In this document: positions 44,490 through 56,879 of the stretch, in pieces | Position numbering within the stretch: the first letter of the stretch is position 1 | Layout of the letters: each line of letters opens with the position of its first letter | DNA from: Massospora cicadina | Lineage: Eukaryota; Entomophthoromycota; Entomophthoromycetes; Entomophthorales; Entomophthoraceae | Direction: 5' to 3' | NCBI GenBank assembly: GCA_022478985.1 | Contig: JAKSZP010012192.1 | Location: 27,844-91,843, forward strand | Length of the DNA stretch: 64,000 bases | Made by a program: the position numbers and the translations under genes | Notes under the pieces: model-generated | Told to the model about the DNA's origin: nothing | Seen by the model: only the letters and a program-made list of their open reading frames with translations | Database searches by the model: none

Positions 44490-45700
44490 TAAATACTTAG
44501 CATGGACTCAATTTAAAATTCTTCCATCCAAGAGGTTCTTGATGGAATAGGCGTCTGTCTCCATCTTGTCAATAATTTCAAATGGACCTGACCAGAAAGC
44601 ATCCAGTTTATTTTTTCTTCCAAACCATGCAATTCACAATAGGCCACTCTTTCATCTATTTAATATTCTGCCAAGGCAAATCAGTCCTTATCGTTGTCAA
44701 TTTTGCTCTTATCCTTTTCTTCAACGTAGTATCAAATGCTTGCAATTACATCTCAATTAGAATATTCATCAATAATTTCAATTACTGTTTGGCACTCATC
44801 CCTGAGATTTATTCCACTACTGAATATAAAAATTGGTGGCAACTCGGCCTTCCTCCCATATAGCAACTCAAATAGCATTTTTTCCCAGCACAGTATGATG
44901 ACTGATATTGTAGGTGAACGTCACCAAAATCAGGAACATCCCCACCAGAAGTTCTTCCTGCATCCAGCTTCCTCAGCATCACGGCCAGCGTTCCATTCAC
45001 TCGTTCTACCAGTCTGTTTTTCTCCAGCCAGTAGGGTACAGACACGACTCCTCTGATCCCCATTATCTCATTCAGTCACAGGATCACATGAGACATGAAG
45101 TTTTCCACAATAACGCTAAGCAGGACCTGTGGGCCTACATGTCAATATACTACTTGATCCAAAATGAACTTTGCGGTGCTGGTAGCATCTACTTTCACCA
45201 GGGCCTTCATATTGACCCATCTCATCAGATGGTCGATAGCAATTATTATGTACTTGACTCCCCCTGTGCTCATCATCAGCGGTCCCATAACGTCAATGGA
45301 CACTGTATTCTAGGCAAATACAGGGTGGAACAGTCAGTATCCAGTTGTATTCTTATGTGGCTTGTGCAGCTGGCACTCCATGAAACAATCTAGATAGTCA
45401 GCAATATTGTAGTTGATTGACTCCCACTAGTAGTACTGGCAAATGATCAGATATTTATTCTCAGGCCTCCATACCTTACACCCTTAATTGTGGCTTGAAT
45501 GATAGCTGCTCTTTCTGAAAGCTTCAGGAATAGTAACCGCTTCCCATCAATCATCTTAAACACTTGTCCATCCATGTTCTTGGTGTTTTCCATTACTTTT
45601 CAAAGCACATTTTGGATTTCTCAGGGCTTGTTCACAATTCCTCTATCAACCATTATCTAAAAAAACTCATTTGCCTGCGGGTATAACATCTGGACCATTG
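44490..45700 (-). pseudogene. Gypsy2-II integrase
   Basis: On the minus strand: HHCC-region remnants (45.45-45.7 kb), SIDVMGPLMMSTGGVKYIII and AIDHLMRWV (about 45300-45225, first catalytic Asp in SIDV), a damaged second site (VIVENFMS near 45100, Asp not visible), and KNRLVERVNGTLAVMLRKLD, whose Glu at 45004-45006 is the third catalytic residue and is intact. The post-core part (HLQYQSSYCAGKKCYLSC, about 44900) and a terminal FEIIDKMETDAYSIKNLLDG (about 44560) follow. A stop lies near 45160. Part of the region (44.98-45.9 kb) is nearly identical to element III. Confidence 0.8.
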
Positions 45701-46270
45701 GCAACCACAATAAACCATCTGCATTCTGGTGAGAAGCCCCCACTTGGTGGATAATCTCTTAATTGTAAGCCTATAGCTTAAGTGCCCATCGGGCCAGTCA
45801 TCCTTCTGGTTCTCTCAAATTGTGGAGCCAATGCAACGAGGAGTGGTCTGTCACCACTTTGAAGTGCGTTCCATGGATGTACACCCAAAACTGTTAGCAG
45901 TCATAAATGACCTCAAGGCATTCACACTCAGTTACAGTGTAATTCCTCTCAGTAGCTTTGAGTCTGGCTCAATAAGCCACCAGACTTCATCCCCAAGTTC
46001 ATCTATTTGGCTCAATATGGCGCCAATCAATGTTAACAAAGCATCAGTTTGTATAATAAATTCTCGATCAAAATTCTGATATTTCAAAATTGGAGAATCT
46101 ATTAAGTACTGGCATAACACATTGAAGGATTCCTGCGCTTCCTAATTCCATACAAATCCTTTCTTTGGATCCTTCAACATATTAAATAAGGGCTCAGCGA
46201 TTCAGGCAAAGTCCCAAATAAACCTTCTGTAGTATCCAACCATTCCAAGAAAAACTTGGATGTCTTGGTC
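45701..46270 (-). pseudogene. Gypsy2-II RNase H remnant
   Basis: Minus strand reads FDREFIIQTDALLTLIGAIL with SQIDELGDE (46085-46000), the RNase H start with its first catalytic Asp (QTDA), and further down the VYIHG...FKVVTDHSSLHWLHNLREPE-like motif (about 45880-45810). The stretch 46270-46120 is the RT connection. Broken by stops and by a deletion around 45960. Confidence 0.75.
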
Positions 46271-47500
46271 ACTCTTAGGCACAGCCATCCGTTCTATGGC
46301 TTTAATCCTCTGGGCTTGCAGAGCAATCCACTAGAGTTGATCACGAATCCCAGATATTACAACTCTTTTTTGAAGAATTGACTTACTCAGCATAAATCTT
46401 CAGGCTAGCCATGGACAGTCTCTTGGATAGTTATAAGTGGTGTAGACGGTCAGCAAATGTCCTTCTGAACACATTGATATCATCCAAGTACACCAGGACG
46501 CACTACAACTTCAAGTCGCTCAGTATAGCATCCATGATTCTCTGGAACATTGCAGGCGCATTGCAAGACCCTGGGGCATCCTCGTCAGTTGGTATAGACC
46601 CTGCAAGGTAATTATCACGCATTTTTGGTCTTCTTTTGGCAAGTCAATTTTCCAATATACCAAGATCAGATCCATTGCGGAGAAATACTTTGCTTCCCCC
46701 AATCAATCTAGTGCATCGTCAATTCTTGGTAGGGGATACAAATCCTTCTTCATATTCTTATTCAGATTTTGGTAGTTAATCACCACTTTATTGGAGCCAT
46801 CCTTTTTCTTCACAATTATAATCAAACTCGCCCAGGACTCAATGATGGTTTAGAAGCCCATGCTCCACTAGTTGGCTGATTTCATCTTCCACTACCACAG
46901 CGGCCACTTTTGACCATAAAATCGCTCTCATCCTGATTGGCAAGCTTTCCCCAATGTGAACCTTGTGGGACACATCTTTCACGCATACCAAATTGTGGTC
47001 ATCTTAATTGAATATCTCCCGATACTTTTTGAACAATTTTGAGCACCTCCTCTTGTTGGCCTTCCATCAGATTAGCGAGTTACTCTTGATCAACCAATAG
47101 GTTGATACTCTTAGTTACGCCAGCTAATAATCTAATCACATTGAGAGTCCCAAAATTGTGGATTTTTTTTCAATTTGGCTGTCAGGATTAGATGAACAAA
47201 TGCAATGATCTGATTCTTCCTAATCTGCATCAGATTTTTACATAAATTTGCCAGGAGAACTCGAATGTCCCCATGGCCTGGCATTATTATTCCATGAGCC
47301 ACCCAAGGCTCTAGACTGGACTTCTTACAGGGGCTTCTGACCTCCCCATACAGCAGCTCAGGTATCTCCAATGTCAACTTCATGTTGACTATCATCTGGG
47401 AACCTGGTGGTATGGTTTTCTCATTCTTGATCCCCAAGGAAATCCCCAGTTCTCTAGGATTTCTGTCAGAATTTTTTGTCGCCTCTGACCAAATAATTGG
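46271..47500 (-). pseudogene. Gypsy2-II reverse transcriptase (YLDD intact) and linker
   Basis: Minus strand order: the linker with LTLEIPELLYGEVRSP and GHGDIRVLLANLCKNLMQIR (47437-47132); RT with VKKKDGSNKVVINYQ-like motif (about 46810-46750); KYFSAMDLILVYWKIDLPKE (about 46690, catalytic Asp in SAMD); LTRMPQGLAMRLQ (about 46590); LVYLDDINVFRRTF with YLDD at 46479-46490; then the thumb. Frameshifts and stops interrupt it. It is the best RT of this family in the window. Confidence 0.8.
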
Positions 47501-47910
47501 TATGAAATTGGGGCAACGCCATCAAAGTATATCAAGTTGATGAAGTTGTTTCTCCTATTCAGTGGATCTTTCCATCCTTCTGATAGACCAATGATAACGT
47601 CTGACTCAATATGGTCAGCTTATTATCCTCAAAGTTACATTTAACTCTGTACTTCCTTTGAATTTCGTCCTAATCAGAATGTCATAGTTTGGTTGGCCAA
47701 AACTATTGCTGGTGCAGATACCACCTAGGATCCGAATTGCAGTGACAAAGTGCTATATGCTCCACATGAGATGGTGGTATCTGGCCCAGATATTCCATAC
47801 TCCTTCTTGTGTTCCAAGTCAGGCGAGATCTTCATCCTCTTTACCATCTTTGTTGAGACAATGTTAATGGGCGCTCCACTGTCTACAATCGCCCTCACCT
47901 GTACTCAATT
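47501..47910 (-). pseudogene. Gypsy2-II aspartic protease with intact DSG
   Basis: Minus strand VRAIVDSGAPINIVSTKMVK with the active-site D-S-G at 47874-47882, then MKISPDLEHKKEYGISG and VVSAPAIVLANQ (about 47730). It is the only copy here with an unchanged active-site triplet. Stops follow at about 47730 and 47650. Gypsy1 has the same context with DNG or DMG, which shows the two families are related. Confidence 0.75.
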
Positions 47911-49625
47911 CACTTATATATCTATATACGTACACTCAGAGTATTTTATTATAGTTTTTATTGCGTGTATAGCAACGTTATTAGCTGAATCTAGGGTGTG
48001 AATTATTTGTGCCAATAAATTAGAAATGATTCCTATATTTGCTGATGGGGATCAACAAGTTTGCCTCATCTAATCAGACTTTGGACAATTCATTGGGATT
48101 ATCAGCGGCTCAAACCTTGTCCACCAGTTGTCAGGCATATGGCCGGGAAACTTCCTTGATTATCTCGGGGTTGATTCCCTTCACCCCGGATCTTATCACT
48201 GCATTTATGTCCAAATTGACCACTTGATACAGTTGATACTGTACGTCTACATCCACAAACAGATCACTGATATCAATTTCCTCGTTTATGATATCAGGAG
48301 GAACAGGCTTCTCCGCAGCTCTAGACTGTTCCCTGTCTAGGCTGCGGGCCCTTTTCCTGACTCCTTGGTGGCAGCATACTCCTTCGCTTGGACCAAGTTG
48401 ATTTGATCCTTTGACTTTTTGCAGTGCACAGCAAAATTTTCCATTCCCTCCACATTGGTAGCAGACATTTTTTTATTATTCATCCATCTGAACTCTTTGG
48501 GCTTATTCTATGACATAGTTTGGTTGTTTTCTCTTTATCACCTTCATTCTCCTTTGTGGGACTCAAATTGCGTACTGGGTTGGATTTAAAAAATCTGTTT
48601 GGGGCATCGAAGGTTGCTCTTAATATTTTCAAATTATCTATCATTTGAGAGGTAGTAATTTCTGTTGCAAACACGGAAGACATCACTTGGTGCAAATCAT
48701 GATAGGGACGAAGGGCCGCTTGTAATGTAATTCTGGCATCAAAGTCGTCCAGTATCTTCTCTCCAACCAGGATTTTCGACTCCTGGTAGAACCAATCTGC
48801 AAAGCTTAAAAAAATCCGTCCTTATGAAACTGGATGCCCATAAACTCCTGTTTGCTCTTTGACATGCGCGTCAGGCTCCCAAATTCCTTCAACATGGCCA
48901 CTTTGGCCTCCGCGTACAACCAGCTGTCCCCCTCCAAGTGGGGCAAAACTAAGGTCTGACAGTTAGTGTATAGGCAATTCATGACTGTCAACGCCTTTTG
49001 ATGATCATTATAGCCATACATAGTCATATTGAACAGTTAGAAAAATGCTGGGGCGTTATCCTGATGGAATATTGGCAATTTAGCGTTGCCTAAATTCCTT
49101 TGAGTTATCTTTAGCCGATTCTATAGGTTCAGCACTCAGCTCATTTGGGTAGTGGCTTTGGGCGTCATCTCTGAAATGGAAGAAGAAGTGAGCAGCATGT
49201 TTCTTGGGGTATTCAACCTCCCAATTATCATATGAGGACTTCTTTCTTTGGCATCGCTTGCCACAATTGGCTCACAATCACATTTTTGAGTTTTTAGCTC
49301 CATGACCTGCTTGATCAGTCGCTCAATATCATTGATGAAAAGGTCTCAAATGAACACAATCCACTTTCCACTCCATTTTCGTATAAAAGTCTATCAAATT
49401 TATCGCCCTCTTTATTATTTAACGAAGTTACTTTTTAAGTAACTCATTCCTAAAACTCATGACATTATCAATCCGTTTCTCCATCTTGGTGACTCGTTCT
49501 TCCAAGGCTCTGAAATCTTGATGTTCCGCTGAGTTTAGAACGTTCTGATTAATGGTGGCTAGCTCCATCCATAAATTTCTTAACTCATTTTTTATGCGAC
49601 ATCCTTCTAAGTTCTTCTAACCAAC
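47911..49625 (-). pseudogene. Gypsy2-II gag
   Basis: Minus strand pieces: a capsid-like region GYNDHQKALTVMNCLYTNCQ, LEGDSWLYAEAKVAMLKEF and KSKQEFMGIQFHKDGFF (49027-48806); a second piece IDNLKILRATFDAPNRFF with a Lys/Arg/Pro-rich tail (48695-48480); and a degenerate knuckle CYQCGGNGKF (Cys pair at 48452-48463) followed by a Lys-rich tail. The N-terminal 49.1-49.6 kb is broken, with coiled-coil-like content. Elements I and III lack nearly all of it. Confidence 0.65.
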
Positions 49626-49629
49626 TACA

Positions 49630-49647
49630 CCCCTGTAGTGAGTACCA
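49630..49647 (-). promoter_or_regulatory. Gypsy2-II primer-binding site
   Basis: Minus strand TGGTACTCACTACAGGGG, three bases from LTR2. It is identical to Gypsy1-1 except for one transition (GTGCTC to GTACTC). Confidence 0.8.
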
Positions 49648-49650
49648 ATT

Positions 49651-50768
49651 TGTAAAAATTTATCGAGTATGGTTGTTTTCAGCCAATAACTCCTATAAAC
49701 TTATTACTTGAACAGGTTTGATCCTTGTGAAATTTGTCCGCGTTGTACTGTTGCTGATATAATTAGCTGATAATAGTATGACGAATATTATCCATAGTGA
49801 ATGGAATTCTTAGATAATGGTCCAACGCTTGGCCAGTATTCCCACTCAAAATACTTGAGTTGTCTTAAAATAGGGTTTAGTTCCATCATACTGTACAACC
49901 TGATCTTCTCTGAGATTCCCTTGTAATAGTTTCTCTGGTTTGACACACAGTCGGCAGTAATCCCCTATTTGTCTCTGCTTCTTCTCTGAATCCCCGCTCA
50001 GATCCTTACCCTTTTACTTAAAGATTTTCCCAATTACTGCAAACAGCAATAATATCCCTGAGAAAGAATATAGAATTAAAATTTAATAAAGTTTACTACT
50101 TAAACTATATGTATAAAAACTTCTTATTTTATAATCAGTGAATTATAGGGAATTTAAAGTAGAGGATTGGCGCACAACCCTCAGCTGACACCTCTTCGAT
50201 GAAATGGTAGTTGTTGCCATTAAATCAACCATCCTCATCTCAGCAGTGATGGTCTTCCCCATCCTGTATAGGATTCCGTCACTGGACATCCTTGATACCT
50301 AAACAGAAAGAGTCAGAAAGCGTGCCCCTAACCTTTTCCTCTCAATCCAAGCAAACCAATCATATTTGGCTAGCGACCTGCTTAAGTAATGGGACTTGTT
50401 ACCCATTAAGGCAGGTCATGAACCAACTGATCAATTCACTAGTTGCAGGTGGCATCACTCGCCTCACAACCTACTACTTACATTCCCAATCATTCAGTGA
50501 TGAAACCCAACCAATACTAAATGTTACACCCGATAGTTAATCACTATCAGATGCCCCTATTTCATTGGAAATTCTGACCGACGAGATCTTAAGCATTTGT
50601 TTGGATTATCCTTGATGGATCTGACCAGGTGAATATCCTAAAAATCCCTGAACATAGTTACTCTGAAATCAGGGTCAACCAATTTCCAATTCACCTCACT
50701 TTAGGGAATTATCCCATAGCGATTCCTGGTAATCTAGCAGGCTGGAATATATGGCTAAAATCCCAACA
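49651..50768 (-). repeat. Gypsy2 LTR2 (shared middle LTR)
   Basis: 1118 bp. It serves as 5' LTR of element II and 3' LTR of element III. From about 49790 it is nearly identical to LTR1. Confidence 0.9.
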
Positions 50769-50829
50769 CATCCCCCTCTTGCCTAGATTTCCAGCGGGAA
50801 AAGGACTGGGATAGGAGAATATCACTTTG

Positions 50830-52470
50830 GACACTCGATCAAATACTTCATTTACTCAAGTGGAATACAATCATCAATACTCAACGCTGCTCAGGACAAC
50901 CTTTGGCGTGTGGCTCTCTTCCTCTTCCTCCTCACTACTACCTACTCAGAGCGTGGGCCTCATAATCTACTGACATTCCAGGCTGATCAATCTACTTTTG
51001 ACGATATTAGTCCCAGGATTCAGTTTTTCCCCATCAGGTATATGACCCACTGTCATATTCAAATTCTTGGTCTGTTGTCCTCGATTGCCTGATTTTCTCC
51101 TCATCCTAGTCAGGAGACTTTTGTCACTGATGTTTGTTTCATGGCACAATTAAGAATGGTTATTTATGTTCACCCTTGTTTTTTTCTCTCATACCTCTTG
51201 GCTCATGTCATTCTTAATTTTTCTCCTGGAGAGTTTATACCATTAATTTTGAGATTAATTTCTCCAAAATTGGAGATTAATGTATTGTAGAGTGCATAAT
51301 GTCAACTTCCATATAAGTCAGACATACCTCTCTCATCCAGCTCATATGTCGAATTCCAAATGAGTACCAAGAGCTACTAAACAGTTTTACTGGTCAAGAT
51401 CTTTGGCTCCTCCAGCAGATGAGTTGGGATGCATGACGGAACCTCTTATATGGTCCTTCCAGTACTCATACGCCTAGTTTGGCACCAACAGCTAGTCCTT
51501 CCATGGAGTTGCTGGAAATGGTAACCAATCCTTGGAATCCAGACTAGCGATCCTTTTGAATGACTCTTGTCCAATTTTCTCTGTCATCAATTCCAGAGCT
51601 GGATTTTGAAACTCTCCTGTTTTCAGCTCCTTTTTCAGATGCACTAAACATCATCATGGATGCTCCTAAAAATATACCCTTCGCTCTTTATTGCTCCTTT
51701 TATACCAGGATGAACTTGCTTCCTGTGTTCCTCTTCTGACTTGGTCAATACTACAAACCTGCTGTCTTGGCTACTGAGCTCACCATAAGCAACCGTATTT
51801 ATTTCAAAAATCCCTATGTAGAATTGAGGGCCCAAGTCACTGAGGCTTTATACCTAGTGCTGAATCCTTCTGACCTTGAGAGCATCCTATATTGGGATAC
51901 TGCCACTTATGCTCTTCACTTTATCGGCCAAGTTCTTTAAAGTTGGGCCACAAAGCTTCCGGCCTCTCCTGGGTTCTATCACTCTTTCTGCTTCAGCTTC
52001 CAAGAAGCTCATAGACATCGCTTGCAGGATGCCATTTGCTCCTTGCACAACTATTTTGTTTCCAGTGCTTCCCATCAGTATCTTCCTCTGATGGCTTTAA
52101 AAGGGCATGATTCAGCAACCCCCATCCAGTATCCCTTGTTTGCTGCCTCCCATATGTCCGGTGTCCTTGACAAAGCCCATCAGCAAGTGCTCAAGACTAA
52201 TCTTCTGGATCCAGTACCATATTGGGATTACTCAGGGTTATTTGCCGACTGCCTCTTTCTATACAGTTGCTTCCCTCCCCGCTCTAGGGTTTTGTGATTG
52301 GCTTCTTCTTTCCTCTCAATTTCCCTTCCCCTAGTTGCTTTCTTGTAGGGATCTCCGTCCACTAAAAGAACTTGCTTTTGTGTAGGTTTAGCCCTCACTA
52401 GCATCTTATCTCACATAGATTTAAACAGGGTATTCATTCCTTTAGTGATCCATCATTCCTCCTCCAAGAG
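50830..52470 (+). pseudogene. Gypsy2-III antisense accessory frame (aORF), copy III
   Basis: The same block order as copies I and II on the plus strand: SILNAAQDNLWRVALFLFLL (about 50874), SSIPELDFETLLFSAPFSDA (about 51585), ELTISNRIYFKNPYVELRAQ and VTEALYLVLNPSDLESILY (about 51775-51890), HRLQDAICSLHNYFVSSASH and QYLPLMALKGHDSATPI (about 52012-52125), and GLALTSILSHIDLNRVF (about 52388). From 50830 to about 51670 the DNA is almost identical to copy II; after that only the protein aligns. Internal stops near 51735 and 51940. Family unknown. Confidence 0.65.
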
Positions 52471-52610
52471 GCGACATAGGCAGAACCATCCCCATATTGA
52501 GGATATTTAATAAAAAATTATAAAAGTAAATCATTTTTTTCTATGTGGTATATATTTTTCTCGATATCTTTATCAATCTTTTATCTTTTTCTTCTTTTTT
52601 CCATGAAACT

Positions 52611-53107
52611 TGTCGCAATTCTGATATGACTGGATGATAAGCACTAAGTTAAAAATTGGAACAAATGGAATCCGCCGAGTTGTTATGAATACAATTAATT
52701 GAGCACCTCGAGATGAGGAGATATTTGGTTGTTGGAAAATAGGCCAAATGGGGGATGTGAATTGCTGAATGATTAATTGGTGAAACTAATGGGATATACA
52801 AAGTGAATTACTAAGCCTTGAAAGGGGTACCATCTGAAGTCATTATCATACAAGCGGGATGAGTTGATTGAGGAGGTTAGGTTATTAGTAGCTTAGAGTG
52901 AGTATAACAGCGAGAATCCGCTTTATTAAAATATTAAATAAAAAGAGAGTTGAGAAAGCAGTGGTCCATAATTATTTATTTATATACAAGTTTCTTCTGT
53001 CATGTTGAGGACAACAATCAATATATCATTAGTCCTAATTGCTCAGTGGGTCAAACCTGTGCAAAAAATTGTTGGCATATCTTTCATATACCGCCAATTT
53101 TATAACA
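52611..53107 (+). repeat. Gypsy1-2 5' LTR
   Basis: 497 bp, TGTCGCAATTCTGATATG...TTATAACA. It pairs with 58049-58547. It shares both ends with the Gypsy1-1 LTR but differs through the middle. Confidence 0.9.
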
Positions 53108-53108
53108 G

Positions 53109-53126
53109 TGGTGCTCACTACAGGGG
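53109..53126 (+). promoter_or_regulatory. Gypsy1-2 primer-binding site
   Basis: TGGTGCTCACTACAGGGG, one base after the LTR; identical to Gypsy1-1. Confidence 0.8.
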
Positions 53127-53129
53127 GCC

Positions 53130-54300
53130 CATTGATCAATCACATAGACTAATAAGCGTTCCTCAGTTGCTAGTCATGTCATATCCAGCTTGCTTCACTA
53201 AGGAATCATCTCAACACACTGCAACTGTTGAATACGCAGAACTCATGCTTGCCCTAGACGCTGTGATCAATTGGAAAAAGGAATTTCTGCAAGAATGTTT
53301 TATTGACAAGCTGCCTCCGTTTGACCGCTATAAGAACATCCATGGGTTCTTTAAACGATTTGAGTTTGCAGTAGAAGGAGCATCATATCGGTGTAAAGCC
53401 AAATTACTATAATCAACTTTGGACGTTGAAAGCGCCAACTAAGTTACTTGCTATCTTCCAAGCAGTTCCGTTACCTATCAGAGAGTAAAGGATACTGTGC
53501 TGTTGTTTTTGGAGGAACTTCAAAAATGGCGCTAAGAAAGACTGAGTTTATCACCATTGGGTCTCAGCCTAACGAGACCCTCACTGCATTTGCTGATCAA
53601 TTCTCAGCAGAGCTCATGTGTTTATTGGGGCAGGGCTTTTAACTGAATGTGACATAAGCATAGCATTGACCTCTACTGTGAAACCATACTGAAACTTTTT
53701 AATACCTTAGCTCCATATTTAGAGGTTGACATATCCTTGCTCAAATTTGTTCAAATTCTACACCATCTATCCGCTAATTTCTCTCCACCCAATATAGAGT
53801 GGAAACCTAGCACCTCCGCTGCTAGCCTTTTTTATCTGGAGGAATCATCCCTCTTTGTTCAGCAATCGGTCAGCATCCCCTGGCTTTATCATCAATACAA
53901 GCCTCGCTTCCAGACCATTGGCCAATAGCTGTTTACCTATCGGGAGGGGCTGGGTTACACTGTTTTATTACAGCCCAACCCTTGGGGTGGCTCCTTTTAC
54001 AACACTCAAGGTCGCAGGTCTTATGGGGTCAATTGCTTTTCATGTGGTCACTCGGGGCACCTGGCTAGAAGTTGTTGCAAACGTTGGGTCCAGTACCTAC
54101 CACAGGAGCAGTACCACCAGGGAAAAGTCAGAGTGGAGTAGAGGTGGGATTCTCTACCTTCAATGTTCTGACCCAAAACGTCCCACCGGAACCTATTCCT
54201 GTACCTTCAGTGGAAGTTCCTCAGTATTATGACACCTTCTTATATCAGCGACCTGTTGGAGGGGCGAATGTGCTGACATAATTGCAATTCATGAACATGG
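53130..54300 (+). pseudogene. Gypsy1-2 gag with internal deletion, CCHC intact
   Basis: An open frame from 53002 (starting inside the LTR) to 53412 runs through YAELMLALDAVINWKKEFLQ directly into NIHGFFKRFEFAVEGASY. In Gypsy1-1 these are separated by about 450 bp, so copy 2 has a deletion. The next frame has LTAFADQFSAELMCLLG (about 53575). The knuckle CFSCGHSGHLARSC lies at about 54029-54070 with all ligands present. Stops at 53410, 53639 and 53926. Confidence 0.75.
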
Positions 54301-54479
54301 CGTAAGCAACCTCTCAGAAACAACCAAAAGCCTTATGCTTGTCAAATGTTCGATCACCTTTCTACCAATGAACCAGATCCATTAGCTGATGCGCTTCTTT
54401 TGGAAGGAGTAAGCATGGCCCTCCCTGTGGACGCTATTGTTAAAGAATACTCCTAAAGTGGGGAAGGGTATTATGAGCC

Positions 54480-55090
54480 TCCTTGGAAAAAGAGATTAGT
54501 TAAATGTCCATGTTATGCACAATCAGAATGCATCTTATGCTGAGTGTACTTACTGTGACACTGTTGTAGCAAAAACCCGAGTTTATGCAATAATTGATAT
54601 GGGTGCCCCAATCAACATAGTGTCCACAAAGTTGGTGGCAAGGCTGGCGTTAAAGCCTGACGTGGAACATCGTATGGTGTATGGGACTTCAGGCATGAAA
54701 ACACAGTCTCTGAAGGAGCGTATAGCGCACTACCTTTGCGATTTGGATCAATTGTCATTGTAGCCCCAGCCATAGTGCTACCAAACAATAACTATGACCT
54801 TTTAATTAGAACTTCTTTTATGCGCCACTATGGAGTTGTTGTTGATATGACCGCAGAGACATTTGAAATTCTGGGGCAGAGGATCCCAATATATTTTGCC
54901 TCCAGCGTAATGTCAAAAGATCCAGCACACATGAGTCATATTAACCTTGCATATGGTGATGGGGTGGTTCTGGTTCGCTATCATCGACTTAAGCATAAGA
55001 CATGGGCCCTTCCCAATCAAATTTATGAATATCAGGGGCTACCACTTAGAGCTGTGGGCCCTATATCTATTCCCTCTGGACATTAAGTAA
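54480..55090 (+). pseudogene. Gypsy1-2 aspartic protease
   Basis: RVYAIIDMGAPINIVSTKLV places D-M-G at 54596-54604, where DSG is expected. Then LKPDVEHRMVYGTSG and, after a frameshift, VIVAPAIVLPNNNYDLLIRT (54736-54830) with SFMRHYGVVVDM, the protease C-terminal half. The loss of Ser and the frameshift make it inactive. Confidence 0.75.
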
Positions 55091-55269
55091 TCATAAAAAC
55101 TGAGTTAGAGGTTAAAGTGCCTGCAGGGCTTTATGGGGAGGTCATTGGGCCTTATCAGCAATCACGGTTCTAGCCCCCACGTGGCCCCTGGCATTATACT
55201 CCCAGGGCATGGGGAGATCAAGGTCTTGGTAGCGAATCTTCAGAATAAACCAATGCAAATCCGCTGACA

Positions 55270-56275
55270 CCAAATAGTGTCGTACTTACATTTTATTCTA
55301 GTTGAAGAGGTCCTCCAGGTTCATGAGTTTGGTATGTTGGATGAATTTGGCCTTTCCATTGAGACACAGCCTGGCGTAATGGCAGTTGTACCACACAAAA
55401 ATTTAATGGGGCTAACGGAAGACCAAAGAGATCAAGTAGAATTCTTATTTCGAAAATATAAAGAGATCTTTGCTGTTGACAATCACGATTTAGGGTGCGC
55501 TCATGGGTTGTCCATCAGCTGGACACTGGGGATCATTCCCCCATTAGGTCTCAGCCAATCCACCGATCAAGGGCAGTGGAAGAAGTCATCAATGCGGATA
55601 TTGACCAACTGTTAGTGCAGGGAATTCTCAAACCATCTAAGAGTCCATGGGCTTCACCTGTCTTAATTGTTAAAAAGAAGGATGGTATTAACTGCGTAGT
55701 GATCTACTACCAGAAGCTTAATAGTATCACCAAGAAGGACTCATACCCTCTACCGCAGATTGATGATGTGCTGGATCAGTTGGGTGGAGCTCGCTATTTC
55801 TCGGCAATGGATTTGATTTCTGGTTATTGGCAAATTGAGTTGCCACCTGAGGAACAAGAAAATGCGCCATAATCACATCAAAAGGGCTTTTCAAACCAAC
55901 TCATATGCCACAAGGGCTATGTAATGCCCTGGCTACATTCCAACTAGCAATGGACACAATTCTGTGGGATCTGAAGCTGGTATGTGTTTTTGTGTACCTT
56001 AACAATATTAACATCTTCTCTCGCACATTCACTGAGAACCATACCCATCTAGAAGAGGTATTTTGCCAACTGGCTGGGGCCAATATCAAAATCAAGCCCA
56101 GGAAATGTCACTTTTTCAAGTATCAGTTAGAATACCTCGGTTTTATGGTGGATGCAACCGGTCTGAGTCCCCAACCAGCCAAGGTGGAAGCTATTCAGAA
56201 GATGACTAAGCCAGATAGTAAATGGGACATTCAGGTGTTTTTGGGGATGGTGGATTATTACTGACGCTTCATACC
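55270..56275 (+). pseudogene. Gypsy1-2 reverse transcriptase and linker
   Basis: Linker LTEDQRDQVEFLFRKYKEIF (about 55410). RT: KSPWASPVLIVKKKDGINCV (55640), QKLNSITKKDSYPLPQIDDV, YFSAMDLISGYWQIELPPEE (about 55795), MPQGLCNALATFQLAMDTIL (55905) and VYLNNINIFSRTF, where the YxDD box is YLNN (55995-56006) with both Asp lost. Thumb LEYLGFMVDATGLSPQPAKV and FLGMVDYY follow, with a stop at about 56262. A frameshift near 55505-55560 and a stop at 55870 break the frame. Confidence 0.85.
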
Positions 56276-56830
56276 CAATTTCAGTTGCATCAGCGGCCCA
56301 TTGTTTGAGCTGCTAAAGAAGGATGCCATGTTTGAATGGATGGAACAGTGCCAATGCGCCTTTCATACACTTCAAACAGCACTAATTAGTGCGCCTGTGT
56401 TACGCTACCCAAATTTCAAAAAGTAATTTTTGTACAAACAGATTCATCTCTTTCCGCTGTGGGGAAGTTTTATCCCAAAAAGATGATGAAGGGGAGGAGC
56501 ACCCTTTGGCGTACTACAGATGAAGTCTGAATAGCCATGAAGGTAATTATACTGTGACAAAGCGATAGTGCTTAGCAGTGATTTACGCATATAAGCAATT
56601 CAGAGTCTACCTGCATGGGGTAAAGTTTGAAGTTGTAACAGACCACGCATCATTATGCTGGTTGCAGAACCTCAAGGAAACTGAAGGCCATTTGGCTCAG
56701 TGGGCTCTTAAGATTCAGTCTTATGACTTTAAGATCCTTCATCAGCCAGGAGCAAAGCATCAGAACGCTGACTGTTTATATCGATTGATGACTGTTGTGG
56801 TGACAGCGGACCTCAGCGATGTGATGTACA
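56276..56830 (+). pseudogene. Gypsy1-2 RNase H
   Basis: LLKKDAMFEWMEQCQCAFHT (about 56310), a frameshifted QTDSSLSAV (about 56437), EEHPLAYY, AVIYAYKQFRVYLHGVKFEV (56576 on), VTDHASLCWLQNLKETEGHL and KHQNADCLYRLM (about 56755). The open frame 56578-56967 is one of the longest in this element. Stops upstream at 56425 and 56521. Confidence 0.8.
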
Positions 56831-56879
56831 ACAAAATGCTCAGCGCAAAGTATTATGATGAATCACCCCTAGTGATCAA

